A stretch of DNA of 64,000 nucleotides from Lentisphaerae bacterium ADurb.Bin082 (lineage in GTDB: Bacteria > Verrucomicrobiota > Lentisphaeria > Oligosphaerales > Oligosphaeraceae). A program made the position numbers and the translations under genes. Within the stretch, counting starts at the first letter, position 1. Every line of letters starts with the position of its first letter. A model generated the notes under the pieces. The model ran no database searches and had not been told where the DNA came from. It saw only the letters and a list, made by a program, of their open reading frames with translations. This document shows positions 17,893 through 27,695 of the stretch, piece by piece. The stretch lies in assembly GCA_002070945.1 (NCBI GenBank), contig MWEG01000109.1, positions 42,314-106,313 of the forward strand, written 5' to 3'.

Positions 17893-18183
17893 GCGTCAAT
17901 CGGGAACCGCCTACTCCGCAATCCTGTGATCCGCAAAGGCAAAGCATTGCGAACAGAGGAAATAGAGTTACATTAAATCGTTCAGCTGAAAGCCCCCCTT
18001 CAAGGTCGGCAGTGCCACTAGTCCATCGATAGCCACCTGCGGATAAATGCCGCAGCGTCTTTCACGCCACGCCCTGAGCCGGCCAGTGTTACGCCTGAAA
18101 AAGCGCCAGAAGCCACAGCTGCACCTTGCCTTGTTCTGGCGTTTTGTTCTGATTTATTGCCTAGTCCCAGGAAACCGATTAAG

Positions 18184-19161
18184 ATGCCAGAACAGCCTTA
18201 CATTCCCATGGTGTCGCTCATCACTCCCTGCTACAACTGCAGTGCCTATCTACCACGTTTGCTCGAATCTGTGCTGGCTCAAAATTATCCCAGACTCGAG
18301 CATGTTTTTATCGATGACGGCAGCACAGACGACACCCATAAAGTCATTGAGTCCTATCGCAGTCAATACGAAGCCAAAGGCATTTCAATGGTCTGTCGTC
18401 AACAGGAAAATCAAGGCCCCGGTGGAGCCGTGAATCATGGCCTGAAATTATTCACTGGTGAGTTTGTATCAATGCCAGATTCCGATGATTTTTTTTACCC
18501 TAATGCAATTTCCAAGGCAGTACAATATTTCCAGCTAAATCCTGAATGCGGCATCTTGCAAATAAATAATGACCTGTTTTGGGAAAACGATTTGCAAAGA
18601 CCAGTTGGAACAACGTTTCAACGGCGGAAATATGACAATATTAACGATAAATCGGCTCTGCTGGAAGGCTATCTTCTAGAGAAATATCAGGTGATGGCAT
18701 CTACCGGGTTGATGTTCAGAGCCAGCGCATTCCTAAGCATCAACCCCAAGCGGGAAATTTATCCCAGCAGAAGCGGCCAAAATTGGCAAGTCATGCTGCC
18801 GCTGATATATTTCACGGAACTAGGTCTGCTCGAAGAAGCCCAAGGAGCAATCCTTATCCGTCATAATAGCCATTCGCACGCCTTGCCCACAACAAAAGAC
18901 CGCATCCAAAGAGGCATCGAACATGAAAAAATTTTACAGGAGACCTTAAACTCCATGTGTCTGCCTCCAGACCAGGACCTACATTTCAGGCGTTTGCTGG
19001 CCATAAAGTACCACCGCATTCGGGCTAAACTCTACGCAAAAATTGGGGCATGGCAAAAAATGCGGCAAAATCTGTCCGCATTGAAAAAACTATCGGCAAG
19101 CCAATTCACTGATTATGGCGCATACCTGTATTTTCTGCGCTCGCTGGTGTATAAAAAATAA
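18184..19161 (+). CDS. Family 2 glycosyltransferase
   Basis: A 325-residue cytoplasmic-side glycosyltransferase with the GT-A fold. The N-terminus PMVSLITPCYNCSAYLPRLLESVLAQ is typical of GT2; DDGSTDDT binds the nucleotide sugar and the DxD motif is in MPDSDDFFYP (Asp99, Asp101). ENQGPGGAVNHGL is the usual N..G...A.N.G segment. The start is the ATG at 18184; a TTG nine codons earlier is open but less likely. It faces a convergent group of surface-polysaccharide genes, so it probably adds a sugar to a capsule, exopolysaccharide or glycolipid. The sugar cannot be told. Confidence 0.85.
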   Translation: MPEQPYIPMVSLITPCYNCSAYLPRLLESVLAQNYPRLEHVFIDDGSTDDTHKVIESYRSQYEAKGISMVCRQQENQGPGGAVNHGLKLFTGEFVSMPDSDDFFYPNAISKAVQYFQLNPECGILQINNDLFWENDLQRPVGTTFQRRKYDNINDKSALLEGYLLEKYQVMASTGLMFRASAFLSINPKREIYPSRSGQNWQVMLPLIYFTELGLLEEAQGAILIRHNSHSHALPTTKDRIQRGIEHEKILQETLNSMCLPPDQDLHFRRLLAIKYHRIRAKLYAKIGAWQKMRQNLSALKKLSASQFTDYGAYLYFLRSLVYKK

Positions 19162-19193
19162 ACAGGCAATGCCCCTTGGCAATCTTACTATAA

Positions 19194-19239
19194 ACCTACA
19201 GTCTTTGTGGTGGATTTAGAGCTGTAGGTGTTTCTGTTT
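19194..19239 (+). terminator. Candidate terminator after the GT2 gene
   Basis: Inverted repeat ACCTACAG / CTGTAGGT with a 20-base loop, followed by GTTTCTGTTT. The loop is long, so confidence is moderate. Confidence 0.45.
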
Positions 19240-19272
19240 AAGGAGCGATAATGCGCCAAGGCGAATTATAGC

Positions 19273-20463
19273 TCACTCAAGAGCAGAATAACTTTTGATT
19301 GCCTCCAATCTTCGTTGCTGCAGCATTTTTTTAAACAGACAAAGAATTTTCTCCATCCGGGTATGTTTTTTCGCATACCATCGTATCAAGCTGGAAAACT
19401 CAACCAGCGGATAATCTATAAAAAACGTCTTGCGCGCAAGGGGCATCGACACAGACTTGATTGCCGGCGGATTTTTTTTCAGGCTGAACTTCAGATCGAC
19501 ATCCTGCCAGTTCAACTCTTCTGCGATAGCCGACAAGAACTCTACGCCTTTCGAGCTATGCGCAAAAATGAGCGAGGTGCCTCGATCATCGTCCAGACCC
19601 GGATACTTTTTCCAGACGCCCCAGAAATCGCCCAAGGTGATATCAGCAATGTGCCCCAATGTTTTATACTGGCAATTGTAGCAGGTCAAACGCAGGCAGC
19701 AATTAGAGACAAACAGCCGGAAGTATAGGTCATCCCTATGGTCTTGCACCAGTTTCCGACCGTCTGCAAACTGCATGGCAAATGAAAATGCCCGCCAGCC
19801 ATGCTCCTTGTCACGAAAAGAACATCCTGTAACAGGAGAATGGTATTTTTGCTTCAGCCAGGCAAGATAATCGCGCCACAATTTAGGCGATGGAACACCA
19901 TGGCATATAAAATCCACGCATAAAAGACGTGTAACATCCATCGAGGCTAAATAACTGCGCAACGCAGCGACCTGACAAGGAGCGCCGGCAAACAACACCC
20001 AACGGCTATTCAATAAATCTTCTTTAACTTGGCTAAAAATGTTGCCGAGATCGCTTTGCACATATTTCGAACCGAATAACCTCTGGCAGTCGACCCAAGT
20101 CTCGGCACGTATATGTGCAACTGACAAACTCGAAGTAAAAGCTGCACCAAAGACAACACCGCCCCTTGATAAAACCTGCTTGGCTAACAGTGGAAATATG
20201 GCGCCAGAGGAGGCCTGCTTGAGCAAATCAGGATCACGAGCACTACCTCCACGTACCAGCAATGGGGCCCTGTTTGCATCCTTACGGATGGATAATTGCG
20301 GGCAGGACTGCCGGCATTTCCCGCAATCCACGCAGCGGCTACCGTCAATCACAGGTTGAAGAAAACCTTCAGCATCTTCCTGCATGGATATGCATTGTCG
20401 GGGGCAAACAGCTATGCAAACGCCACAGCCAATGCATTTATTGGCTCCGATCACTTCTTTCAT
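19273..20463 (-). CDS. FrhB-like iron-sulfur protein (coenzyme F420 hydrogenase beta-subunit family) of polysaccharide loci
   Basis: A 396-residue protein. Two 4Fe-4S ferredoxin motifs open it: CIGCGVCIAVCP (Cys10, 13, 16, 20) and CVDCGKCRQSCP. The rest is the FrhB/FdhB-type domain, with FAGAPCQVAALRSYL and FICHGVPSPKLWRDYL as in proteins annotated as coenzyme F420 hydrogenase beta-subunit family and often found next to polysaccharide pyruvyl transferases. Here the pyruvyl transferase is two genes upstream in the same direction, which matches that association. The redox role in polysaccharide synthesis is not established. It overlaps the kinase-like gene by 26 bases. Confidence 0.85.
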   Translation of the reverse strand: MKEVIGANKCIGCGVCIAVCPRQCISMQEDAEGFLQPVIDGSRCVDCGKCRQSCPQLSIRKDANRAPLLVRGGSARDPDLLKQASSGAIFPLLAKQVLSRGGVVFGAAFTSSLSVAHIRAETWVDCQRLFGSKYVQSDLGNIFSQVKEDLLNSRWVLFAGAPCQVAALRSYLASMDVTRLLCVDFICHGVPSPKLWRDYLAWLKQKYHSPVTGCSFRDKEHGWRAFSFAMQFADGRKLVQDHRDDLYFRLFVSNCCLRLTCYNCQYKTLGHIADITLGDFWGVWKKYPGLDDDRGTSLIFAHSSKGVEFLSAIAEELNWQDVDLKFSLKKNPPAIKSVSMPLARKTFFIDYPLVEFSSLIRWYAKKHTRMEKILCLFKKMLQQRRLEAIKSYSALE

Positions 20464-21310
20464 TCACTAGCTCCTGAAAAAAAGTTGCATTGATTTCGTT
20501 TCTTGCCGGATATAAAAGTAACGCAATCTGCATTATTTTGTTGAGTTTTTTATCGATAGTTTGCCGCATGCCGGGCATCTGCAAAAAATAGCCTTGCAGA
20601 AAAGCCTTCCAGGCCACCATGTTCAACTTGCACGGCGCCAAATGATAAATGCCTCCTAACACCTGGGCGACATTGCGCAGCATCAAACGTTCGGGCAGGC
20701 GCCACAAAATGCGTACGTCATCACAATCTATGAGGGTTACCTTCCCGTCTTCATCCACAACAAAATTGCTCGGTTTCAAATCATTGTGAAATACATGCAA
20801 GCGATGAAGGTTCCCGCAGATCAGCCCGGCCTGATAAAACGCATTGCTGACTTTCTCAACAACGCACTGACGCCTCCGAAAAGTCAAATCATGCTCGCCG
20901 ACATCGGCAAAAAATAAAAAACCTGTCTTTTCGGAAGAATTGCGGTACCAGCCCAAGCATTGAGCAGTGCCATGCAAGCGCCAACTTCCCAACCACCCTA
21001 GTGCATCAGGGGAAAAACGCAGCCAGGTCCGCGTACGACGGTATTCTTTGACAATGATTTTTCGGCCTCCAGGCAATTTCACACGGGACAGGCAACGCTT
21101 GTCATCATATTTCAGGCATTCCCGTTTATGTTTATGATTTTCATGGGCCTGCAATAAATGATCCAATTCTTCTTCCGTCATCCGCCCCAGCCTGGCCATG
21201 CCGTCGGCACGCACAAGCTTCCTGATGTCCCCGCCACCCTCCAGCAGCTGCCTGCGTCTCTTTCGCCATGCGGCGCCAGTTATTATACAAATTCTGTTTT
21301 CAGCAATCAT
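20438..21310 (-). CDS. Lipopolysaccharide-kinase-like (Kdo/WaaP, RIO-type) protein
   Basis: A 290-residue kinase-fold protein. The ATP lysine is probably K88 in KIIVKEYRR, the catalytic loop is HNDLKPSNFVV (175-185, catalytic Asp177) and the metal loop is LIDCDDV (Asp195, Asp197). This matches the lipopolysaccharide kinase (WaaP/InaA) group, which phosphorylates heptose or Kdo in the lipid core, more than protein kinases. It lies between the pyruvyl transferase (4-base ATGA overlap) and the FrhB-like gene (26-base overlap), so the three are translationally coupled and probably modify the same glycan. Confidence 0.8.
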   Translation of the reverse strand: MIAENRICIITGAAWRKRRRQLLEGGGDIRKLVRADGMARLGRMTEEELDHLLQAHENHKHKRECLKYDDKRCLSRVKLPGGRKIIVKEYRRTRTWLRFSPDALGWLGSWRLHGTAQCLGWYRNSSEKTGFLFFADVGEHDLTFRRRQCVVEKVSNAFYQAGLICGNLHRLHVFHNDLKPSNFVVDEDGKVTLIDCDDVRILWRLPERLMLRNVAQVLGGIYHLAPCKLNMVAWKAFLQGYFLQMPGMRQTIDKKLNKIMQIALLLYPARNEINATFFQELVNERSDRSQ

Positions 21311-22392
21311 TTGTCAGCCAACCCTTGTCTCAACAAATCCAAGGATTGTTGCCTTTCCACAGCCAGACGGGTGTGTGCCGCAGGAAAATCAATCGCAGCC
21401 GCACAGCATTCCACGGTCATAGCTTCCGGGTTTAATGCCAACCGCTCATTCAGTTGCAGTTTGCCCAAAAACGATGTAAAGCGGGACAGCCCTCGCGTAT
21501 AATTTGCAATCGTAATAAATGGCCGCTGAAACAAAATGGCAAAAATAGTCCCGTGGAAAGAATCTGTCACAATAAACTTGGCAGTGCGAAACGCTGCCAG
21601 CCAATCCTCCATCCGCGGCTGGACTTTTCCATCGCAGGGTTTGGTCGAAAAATCCTGTCTGCCGGAAAACTGCCCGGAGCGGAACAGTTGATTGACCGCT
21701 TCGCGCTTGGCTGGAGTGTCGTCCAGAATATATGTTATAAGCTGCCCAGATGCGGGACGCCCGTCCACAGACAATTCTTTATAGTGGTCGCCATCCAGCA
21801 GCAAGGTGGGGTCCAAAGCCAATGGAACATGGTTTTGCCGTAAGAATCTGCGGCAGAAATCCACTCCCTCTTCTTCACGCATTGACAAAACGTCAAACTT
21901 TGACACCAGCTTGCGCAAACGAAAGAACAGCAGTTTTCTGGAAAAACTCCATTGGGCATTACCAAATGAAATCGCATACGCAATGCGTCTGACCGATAGA
22001 GAGCGGGTGAAATCCAACATCGCATAGCGAAGAAAATACTGCTGGGAATAGGATGGACGCCAAATCTGATCACTGCCGGCAATATATGCAGCAAAATTAC
22101 CAGATGCCAAATCATCTGACTCTAAAGGCAATTCAACTTGATGAGTAAACGCAATGTGTTGCTCACAGAAATCACTGAGTACCGTATGTTGACCATAAAA
22201 TTTTTTTTGCGTTTTGGCAAAAATTCGATGCAAATGGGGCAAAGATTCTTTTCGAGGGACGGTATCCGCCAACCTAATTGTATATGGGGTATGCCCCAAC
22301 TTCTTTAAAGCCTGCTGCAAGGCGTAATTCTGCAAAACACAGCCGTAATTGGCACTGCAGTCAACTGGGAATGTTGCAATTGCTACACGCAT
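21307..22392 (-). CDS. Polysaccharide pyruvyl transferase family protein
   Basis: A 361-residue protein beginning MRVAIATFPVDCSANYGCVLQNYALQQAL, the typical start of the polysaccharide pyruvyl transferase family, and containing YIAGSDQIWRPSY and FIVTDSFHGTIFAILFQRPFI, the family's C-terminal signature with its conserved histidine. Such enzymes transfer pyruvate from phosphoenolpyruvate to sugars as ketals. The ATG at 22392 is used; a TTG six codons upstream is possible. First gene of the leftward three-gene unit. Confidence 0.88.
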   Translation of the reverse strand: MRVAIATFPVDCSANYGCVLQNYALQQALKKLGHTPYTIRLADTVPRKESLPHLHRIFAKTQKKFYGQHTVLSDFCEQHIAFTHQVELPLESDDLASGNFAAYIAGSDQIWRPSYSQQYFLRYAMLDFTRSLSVRRIAYAISFGNAQWSFSRKLLFFRLRKLVSKFDVLSMREEEGVDFCRRFLRQNHVPLALDPTLLLDGDHYKELSVDGRPASGQLITYILDDTPAKREAVNQLFRSGQFSGRQDFSTKPCDGKVQPRMEDWLAAFRTAKFIVTDSFHGTIFAILFQRPFITIANYTRGLSRFTSFLGKLQLNERLALNPEAMTVECCAAAIDFPAAHTRLAVERQQSLDLLRQGLADK

Positions 22393-22961
22393 CGTACTAT
22401 ACTTTTTCAAATTGAAATTAAATTCTTTAAATGGGATATGCCGGTTAGAACGCTTTCATTGACCAAATCCCGTCGGGAATTGCCTGCTTTTTTCTAAAAT
22501 AAAGGGGCAATCCAGAAAATCTCCGCCGTAACATGGCTTGTCATACCACTGTTGATACCACGACTTTTTTCTCAATTCCTTCCGACGCTTTCACAGCTTT
22601 CGCATCACCGACTTCCTGATACGGTTTACAGGAGCCATCCTATCCGCCTTTGACCAGCGCTAGCCTTTAATCGCAACACAAAAATGCTCATGCTACCAGG
22701 CTCTCACTTCCACACAGTTTTTGCACAGAACTTAAAGATACACCTTCATTGAACGAAATTCAATATTCGAAAAAGGACTCTTCACCAGAAGTTGCAATTT
22801 ATAAAGAATCTAGACAGCGAAGATTATTTCGCCACCCGGGGAAGACTCAGGCGGCTTATGGGTATATATTATGCTTTTCATCTTGTAGTTCATTATTGCC
22901 TCGTTACGACCCGCGTTGGCCCTGCCGACGCTTGCGGTCAAGCCATCTCGTGAGGAGCCTT
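22393..22961. other. Intergenic region before glnS
   Basis: About 570 bases, visibly more AT-rich than the neighbouring genes, between the divergent pyruvyl transferase and glnS genes. A reading frame in line with glnS runs through its last 200 bases but lacks family similarity and a good start. No repeat or RNA is apparent. Confidence 0.45.
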
Positions 22962-25040
22962 ATGCCAGAACTTCCCGCTGATCATGCCCCTGCCCTGCCA
23001 GAGGCGACCGACTTCATCCGAGAAATCGTCAATGCCGACATTCTTTCCGGCAAGTACCGCATGGGCGACATCCGCACCCGCTTCCCGCCGGAACCTAACG
23101 GCTATCTCCATATCGGTCACGCCAAGGCCCTCTACATTGACTTCGGCATCGCCCGCGACTACCACGGGAAGTGCAACCTGCGCATGGATGACACTAACCC
23201 CAGCAAGGAAGACGTCGAATACGTCGAGGCCATCAAGGACGACGTGCGCTGGCTCGGCTTCGAATGGGACGGCGACGTGCGCTATGCCTCGGACTACTTC
23301 GAGCAAATGTACGACTATGCGGTCATGATGATCGAAAAAGGCCTGGCATACGTCGACGACCAGACGGCCGATGAAATCGCGGCCACCCGCGGCACCTTGA
23401 CCGAACCTGGCCAGGAAAGCCCGTACCGAAACCGTTCCGTGGCAGAAAACCTCGACCTGTTCGCACGCATGCGAGCCGGAGAATTCCCCAACGGCGCCAG
23501 GGTCCTGCGAGCCAAGATTGACATGGCCTCCCCCAACATCCACATGCGCGATCCAGTGCTGTACAGGATATTGCATATACCGCACCACCGGACCGGCGAC
23601 GCCTGGTGCATTTATCCGATGTATGACTGGGCGCATGGCCTGGAAGACTCCATCGAGGGCATTACCCACTCGCTTTGCACGCTCGAATTCGAAATCCACC
23701 GCCCGCTCTACGATTGGCTCCTCGCCCCCCTGCCCGTCCACAAGCCGCAGCAAATCGAATTCTCCCGCCTGAACCTGACTTACACTGTCATGAGCAAACG
23801 GCGCCTTTTGCGCCTGGTCCAGGAAAACCGGGTCAGTGGCTGGGACGACCCGCGCATGCCGACCTTATGCGGGATGCGCCGCCGCGGCTACACCCCGACC
23901 GCCATCCACGCTTTCCTGAAATGCGTCGGCGTCACTAAATACAACGCCATCACCGATGTCGCGCTGCTTGAAAGCTGCCTGCGGGACGAACTGAACAAAG
24001 TCACGCCGCGCTATCTGGCTGTACTCAATCCTCTCAAACTGGTCATCACCAACTACCCAGAAGGGCAAACCGAATGGCTCGAGGCCATCAATAACCCGGA
24101 AGACCCAGACGCCGGGACCAGGAAAATACCCTTTGGCCGGGAACTCTACATTGAGCAGGACGACTTCCGCGAAACGCCGCCGCCAAAGTATCACCGCCTT
24201 TCCCCGGGGCAAGAAGTCCGCCTGCGCTGGGCCGGCATCGTCACCTGCCAGGAAGTCGTCAAAAATCAGGACGGAACCATCGCGGAAATCCGCTGCACCC
24301 TCGACCGCGACAACACCGACCGCAGAGTCAAGGGCACCATCCACTGGGTCGACGCCAAGCACGCCGTCAACGCGGAAGTGCGCCTCTATGACCGCCTCTT
24401 CAACAAGGAAATCCCAGACGCTGTCGCTGAGGGCGAAGACTTCATCGACAACCTCAACCCCGATTCCCTCCAGGTGCTGACTAGCTGCAAAGTCGAGCCA
24501 GCGCTGGCGGAGCTTGCGTCGGAAGACAAGGTCCAGTTCGAGCGCCTCGGCTATTTCTGCGCCGACCGCTTTGACCACCAGCCAGGGAAACCGGTCTTCA
24601 ACCGCACCGTCAGCCTGAAAGACACCTGGGCCAAAATCGAACAAAAGGGCAGCAAGGAAAATGCAGCAGAAGCTAAGCCGGCCTCGGCGACCAAACCGCA
24701 AGCTGATGCTGACGGGGCGGGCTTGATCAGCATGGACGACTTCAGCAAACTGCAGCTGAAAGCCGCCCGCGTCCTCGCCGCCGAACGTATCCCCAACACG
24801 GACAAGCTGCTCAAGTTGACGGTAGACTGCGGCGAACAGCGCCAAATCGTGGCCGGCATCGCCTTGCATTATCAGCCGGAAGACCTGGTCGGGAAAACCA
24901 TCATCATCGTCAACAACCTGCAACCAGCCGTCCTCGGCGGCGTGGAGTCGCAAGGCATGCTCCTGGCAGCCAAGCGCAAAAAGGAACTCCGTATCCTCAC
25001 TGTTGACGGGGAAATCCCCCCTGGCGCCAGCGTGGGCTGA
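22962..25040 (+). CDS. glnS: Glutaminyl-tRNA synthetase with C-terminal Trbp111/EMAP-type tRNA-binding domain
   Basis: A 692-residue class I synthetase. The catalytic part has [16 protein letters not shown] (HIGH at 50-53) and the KMSKS-equivalent TVMSKRRL (near 276), followed by the anticodon-binding beta-barrels up to about 560. After a linker ([17 protein letters not shown]...), residues about 588-692 form a second, OB-fold tRNA-binding domain: [38 protein letters not shown] and [13 protein letters not shown], as in Trbp111, the MetRS C-terminus and EMAPII. This domain is not part of standard bacterial GlnRS, which is about 550 residues. The start at 22962 follows GAGGAG. Confidence 0.93.
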   Translation: MPELPADHAPALPEATDFIREIVNADILSGKYRMGDIRTRFPPEPNGYLHIGHAKALYIDFGIARDYHGKCNLRMDDTNPSKEDVEYVEAIKDDVRWLGFEWDGDVRYASDYFEQMYDYAVMMIEKGLAYVDDQTADEIAATRGTLTEPGQESPYRNRSVAENLDLFARMRAGEFPNGARVLRAKIDMASPNIHMRDPVLYRILHIPHHRTGDAWCIYPMYDWAHGLEDSIEGITHSLCTLEFEIHRPLYDWLLAPLPVHKPQQIEFSRLNLTYTVMSKRRLLRLVQENRVSGWDDPRMPTLCGMRRRGYTPTAIHAFLKCVGVTKYNAITDVALLESCLRDELNKVTPRYLAVLNPLKLVITNYPEGQTEWLEAINNPEDPDAGTRKIPFGRELYIEQDDFRETPPPKYHRLSPGQEVRLRWAGIVTCQEVVKNQDGTIAEIRCTLDRDNTDRRVKGTIHWVDAKHAVNAEVRLYDRLFNKEIPDAVAEGEDFIDNLNPDSLQVLTSCKVEPALAELASEDKVQFERLGYFCADRFDHQPGKPVFNRTVSLKDTWAKIEQKGSKENAAEAKPASATKPQADADGAGLISMDDFSKLQLKAARVLAAERIPNTDKLLKLTVDCGEQRQIVAGIALHYQPEDLVGKTIIIVNNLQPAVLGGVESQGMLLAAKRKKELRILTVDGEIPPGASVG

Positions 25041-25196
25041 GTCCAACCCTGCCCTCCCGCCATTGCTATCCCTGTCACAGCCCTTCAATGTTTGACGCCG
25101 TCGCAGCGACCTTGCCGTGTTCTGCCCGGCCCGGCCTTTTACGCCTTGGAACCAGCCAGACCAAGACCGCACCGGTTTTTTGCGGAGCTTGCGGAC

Positions 25197-26435
25197 ATGT
25201 CCCCCAAAAACATCATTGTCCATCTACCCAGGCGCTTCAGCAAGGAAAGCTGGGGCGGCACGGAAAGCGTAATCTTGAATCTTTCCGTCGAATTGCTGCG
25301 CCAAGGCTATCGCGTCATGCTTCTGACGTCTAACTTGCTTTCCACTAAGACGTCGGAAACCATGCAGGGGCTGGAAATCCGCCGATGCAAAGGCTTCTAT
25401 CCACGCTGGGGTCTATCCACTGAAGCCAAAAAACAGCTTGACAGCCGCGGCGGCAACTTCTTCAGCCTCGAATTGTTCCGCTTGCTCCTCCGCATCCGGG
25501 ACATCAAGGCCATCCACCTCCATACCGGCGGTTTCATCGGCGCCATGGGCAGACTGGTGGCCAGATGGCGCCGAATCCCTTATTTCATCAGCTTGCATGG
25601 CGGTCAACTGGACCTGCCGCCAGAGCAGATGCAACAACTCCTGGCCCCCCTGCAAGGAACATTCAACTGGGGAAAAATCCTGGAATGGCTCTTCCGCCAA
25701 GACCGCATCTACCGCGACGCCAACGCGATTTTCTGCCTCGCGGAGCAAGAACGCCTGAAACTGCAAGCCCAATACCCAGACATCAAGGTCGTCAGGCTGC
25801 CCAACGGCGTCGACTACCGCCGATTCTCGCAAGCCGATGGCCTCCGATTCCGCTCCCGCCACGGCTTGACCCAGGAATACCTCATCCTCTCGGTCGGAGG
25901 ATTCTACCAGCAGAAAAATCAACTGACCCTGGTGGAGGCCTTTTCCCGCCTCCCGCGCACGGGCAATCTGGCTCAAGCACACCTGCTTCTGTTCGGCGTC
26001 GTCTATGACCCGACATACGTCCAATGCCTGCGCCAGCGCATCGCCGAACTGAGCCTCGACGACCACGTCACCTTCATCTGCAACCTGGACTACGAATCGC
26101 CCGACCTGGCCGATGCGTACGCCGCCGCTGACCTGTTCGTGCTCCCCAGCCGCTACGAGACCTTCGGCATCGTCATCCTGGAAGCCTGGTCTGCCGGCAA
26201 ACCAGTCATCGCCGGCCGTGTCGGCGGCATTGCCGACTACGGCATCGACGGTCAAAACCTGCTGTTCGCCGATGTCGAATCACCCGAATCTATCGCCGAG
26301 AACATCCAAAAAATCGCTTCTGACCCAGAACTCGCCGCTGACCTGGCCAGACAAGGCCAGGAGTATGCCCGGCAGAATTCCTGGGAGAAAATCGCCGCCG
26401 CGCTGATCGACGCCTATGAACAGAAACCGCTCTAA
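25197..26435 (+). CDS. GT4-type glycosyltransferase (GT-B fold)
   Basis: A 412-residue glycosyltransferase. The N-terminal domain has SWGGTESVILNLSVELLRQGYRV, typical of GT4 (GlcNAc- or mannosyl-transferase-like), and the C-terminal donor domain has ILSVGGFYQQKNQLTLVEAF, VLPSRYETFGIVILEAWSAGKPVIA and GGIADYGIDGQNLLF, containing the E-x7-E motif. It probably acts on surface glycans at the cytoplasmic membrane face. The ATG at 25197 is taken because GCGGAG lies upstream and the family start follows. Its end overlaps the next gene by 20 bases. Confidence 0.87.
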   Translation: MSPKNIIVHLPRRFSKESWGGTESVILNLSVELLRQGYRVMLLTSNLLSTKTSETMQGLEIRRCKGFYPRWGLSTEAKKQLDSRGGNFFSLELFRLLLRIRDIKAIHLHTGGFIGAMGRLVARWRRIPYFISLHGGQLDLPPEQMQQLLAPLQGTFNWGKILEWLFRQDRIYRDANAIFCLAEQERLKLQAQYPDIKVVRLPNGVDYRRFSQADGLRFRSRHGLTQEYLILSVGGFYQQKNQLTLVEAFSRLPRTGNLAQAHLLLFGVVYDPTYVQCLRQRIAELSLDDHVTFICNLDYESPDLADAYAAADLFVLPSRYETFGIVILEAWSAGKPVIAGRVGGIADYGIDGQNLLFADVESPESIAENIQKIASDPELAADLARQGQEYARQNSWEKIAAALIDAYEQKPL

Positions 26436-27270
26436 ATTCATCCTGCTGCGTGATGACGACGCCAACTTCTTCACGTCGCCGGCAGCCCTTGAACAGGCAT
26501 ACGGCTTCCTGTTCCAACGCGGCCTCCCCCTGAACTTCTCGGTCATCCCCTTGGTCAATACCGCCGCAACGACACAGTCCAAGGATTTCGGCCCCGACAC
26601 CTACGAGCCTTTTCTCCCGCCAGACGTTGCCGGCCCTGACCAGACCTATTCCCTGGCCGACAACCAGCCCCTGGTCAACTTCCTCCAAAAACTTCCCAAC
26701 AAGGAAATTCTCCAGCACGGCTGCGAACACAAAGGCGACCGCCAGCTCTACGAATTCGAAGCGACGGCGCCGGAATTGCTCCGATGCAAATTGGCTCTAG
26801 GCGGCGACATCCTGGCCGCCGCCTTCGGTCGTCGGCCAACCGTCTTCGTCGCCCCCCAGGACCAACTCTCCACCCCGGCCTACGCCATGGTCGCCGAACA
26901 ATTCCAAGTCCTCTCCCTAGGCTGGATTGACCGCCGCAGGCTCCCGATCAAGCTCTGGCCAGCCTACTTCAGCATGAAACTCCGCCAACGCAACTACTGC
27001 CGCGACCGCTGGCATGACCTTCTCATCACCCAACACCCCGGCTGTGTGTTCTCGCCATTCCGCAACACCAGGACAGAACTCGCCCGCCTTGACGACTATG
27101 TCAGGCGGCACGACTTCACCGTCATCGTCTCGCATCATTGGGAATTCTTCGACCGGCATGGACAATGGCGCCAAGAACTGCATGACCTGTTCAAGCACAA
27201 AATGCTGGAACTTGCACAAGCTTGCACTTTCATCACCTTCAGCGAACTCGCCCGGCAACTTGCCCGCTAA
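26416..27270 (+). CDS. Polysaccharide-deacetylase-like (NodB/DUF2334-type) protein
   Basis: A 284-residue protein with features of carbohydrate esterase 4-like folds: an early acidic motif in LLRDDDANFFTS, then LPLNFSVIPLV, HGCEHKGDRQLYEFE and, near the end, TVIVSHHWEFFD. The arrangement (DD near the start, H-rich motif, late H/E motif) suits a metal-dependent deacetylase, but the canonical HxxxH motif is not clear. It has no signal peptide. It overlaps the GT4 gene by 20 bases, so the two probably modify the same glycan. Confidence 0.65.
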   Translation: MNRNRSKFILLRDDDANFFTSPAALEQAYGFLFQRGLPLNFSVIPLVNTAATTQSKDFGPDTYEPFLPPDVAGPDQTYSLADNQPLVNFLQKLPNKEILQHGCEHKGDRQLYEFEATAPELLRCKLALGGDILAAAFGRRPTVFVAPQDQLSTPAYAMVAEQFQVLSLGWIDRRRLPIKLWPAYFSMKLRQRNYCRDRWHDLLITQHPGCVFSPFRNTRTELARLDDYVRRHDFTVIVSHHWEFFDRHGQWRQELHDLFKHKMLELAQACTFITFSELARQLAR

Positions 27271-27407
27271 ACCCTAAATTAGCCAGACACAAAACAGTCC
27301 AAGGCATCCAGCAAACAGACGCACGACGACAAACACCCAGCCAAAGCACGACAAGAACCGCAGCCGCAACATAAAAGCCAAAACGCCAGGATTATCTCAA
27401 AGCATAG

Positions 27408-27436
27408 TTTGCAAAAAACCTCCAGGCTTATATATT
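27408..27436 (+). promoter_or_regulatory. Candidate promoter of the SRP RNA gene
   Basis: TTTGCA (27408-27413) or TTGCAA one base on, 16-17 bases, then TATATT (27431-27436). The first paired base of the SRP RNA follows 9 bases later, which is the right distance for a transcription start. Confidence 0.55.
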
Positions 27437-27444
27437 TGAGATTT

Positions 27445-27563
27445 GCCGTGTCGTCTGTTTCGGAACCTGTGCGGCAGGGACGTTGTGAACCGGGTCAGGT
27501 GGGGAACCAAGCAGCCCTAAGCAGCCGACTTGGGCGCCAGGACCTCTGGACAGGCGGCACGGC
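27445..27563 (+). ncRNA. ffs: Signal recognition particle RNA (4.5S-like, small bacterial type)
   Basis: About 119 bases. The core GGTCAGGTGGGGAACCAAGC followed by AGCC is the conserved SRP domain IV (asymmetric loop, GGAA tetraloop and A-rich symmetric loop, compare GGUCAGG...GGAA...AAGCAGCC). The ends pair over 13 positions: GCCGTGTCGTCTG (27445-27457) with CAGGCGGCACGGC (27551-27563), using two G-U pairs. A run TTTTTCTT follows as terminator. It is 132 bases ahead of dnaX, a common place for this gene. No Alu domain is present. The product scaffolds Ffh for co-translational membrane targeting. Confidence 0.92.
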
Positions 27564-27695
27564 TTTTTCTTGACTTCAAACCGGCGGATTCAGCCGGCCG
27601 CAGCCACCAACGCGCTGCTGGCCAGCCTGCTCCGCAGATTGCGCGACCCCAACAACGGCGGCTCGCGCTTCGGTCGCTACCGGGAGGAAACGCGC

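Larger units (their letters stand above)
17484..18183. other. Long intergenic region holding a dispersed repeat
   Basis: About 700 bases upstream of both the ligase fusion (leftward) and the GT2 gene (rightward). The middle (17739-17892) is a diverged copy of the sequence at 54605-54750, listed as a repeat. I see no coding potential or structured RNA in the remainder. Confidence 0.55.

Noticed and set aside
23865..25223. A 452-codon minus-strand frame opposite glnS
   Set aside because: glnS is certain here; the antisense frame has Val/Asp/Phe-rich shadow composition and no motif.
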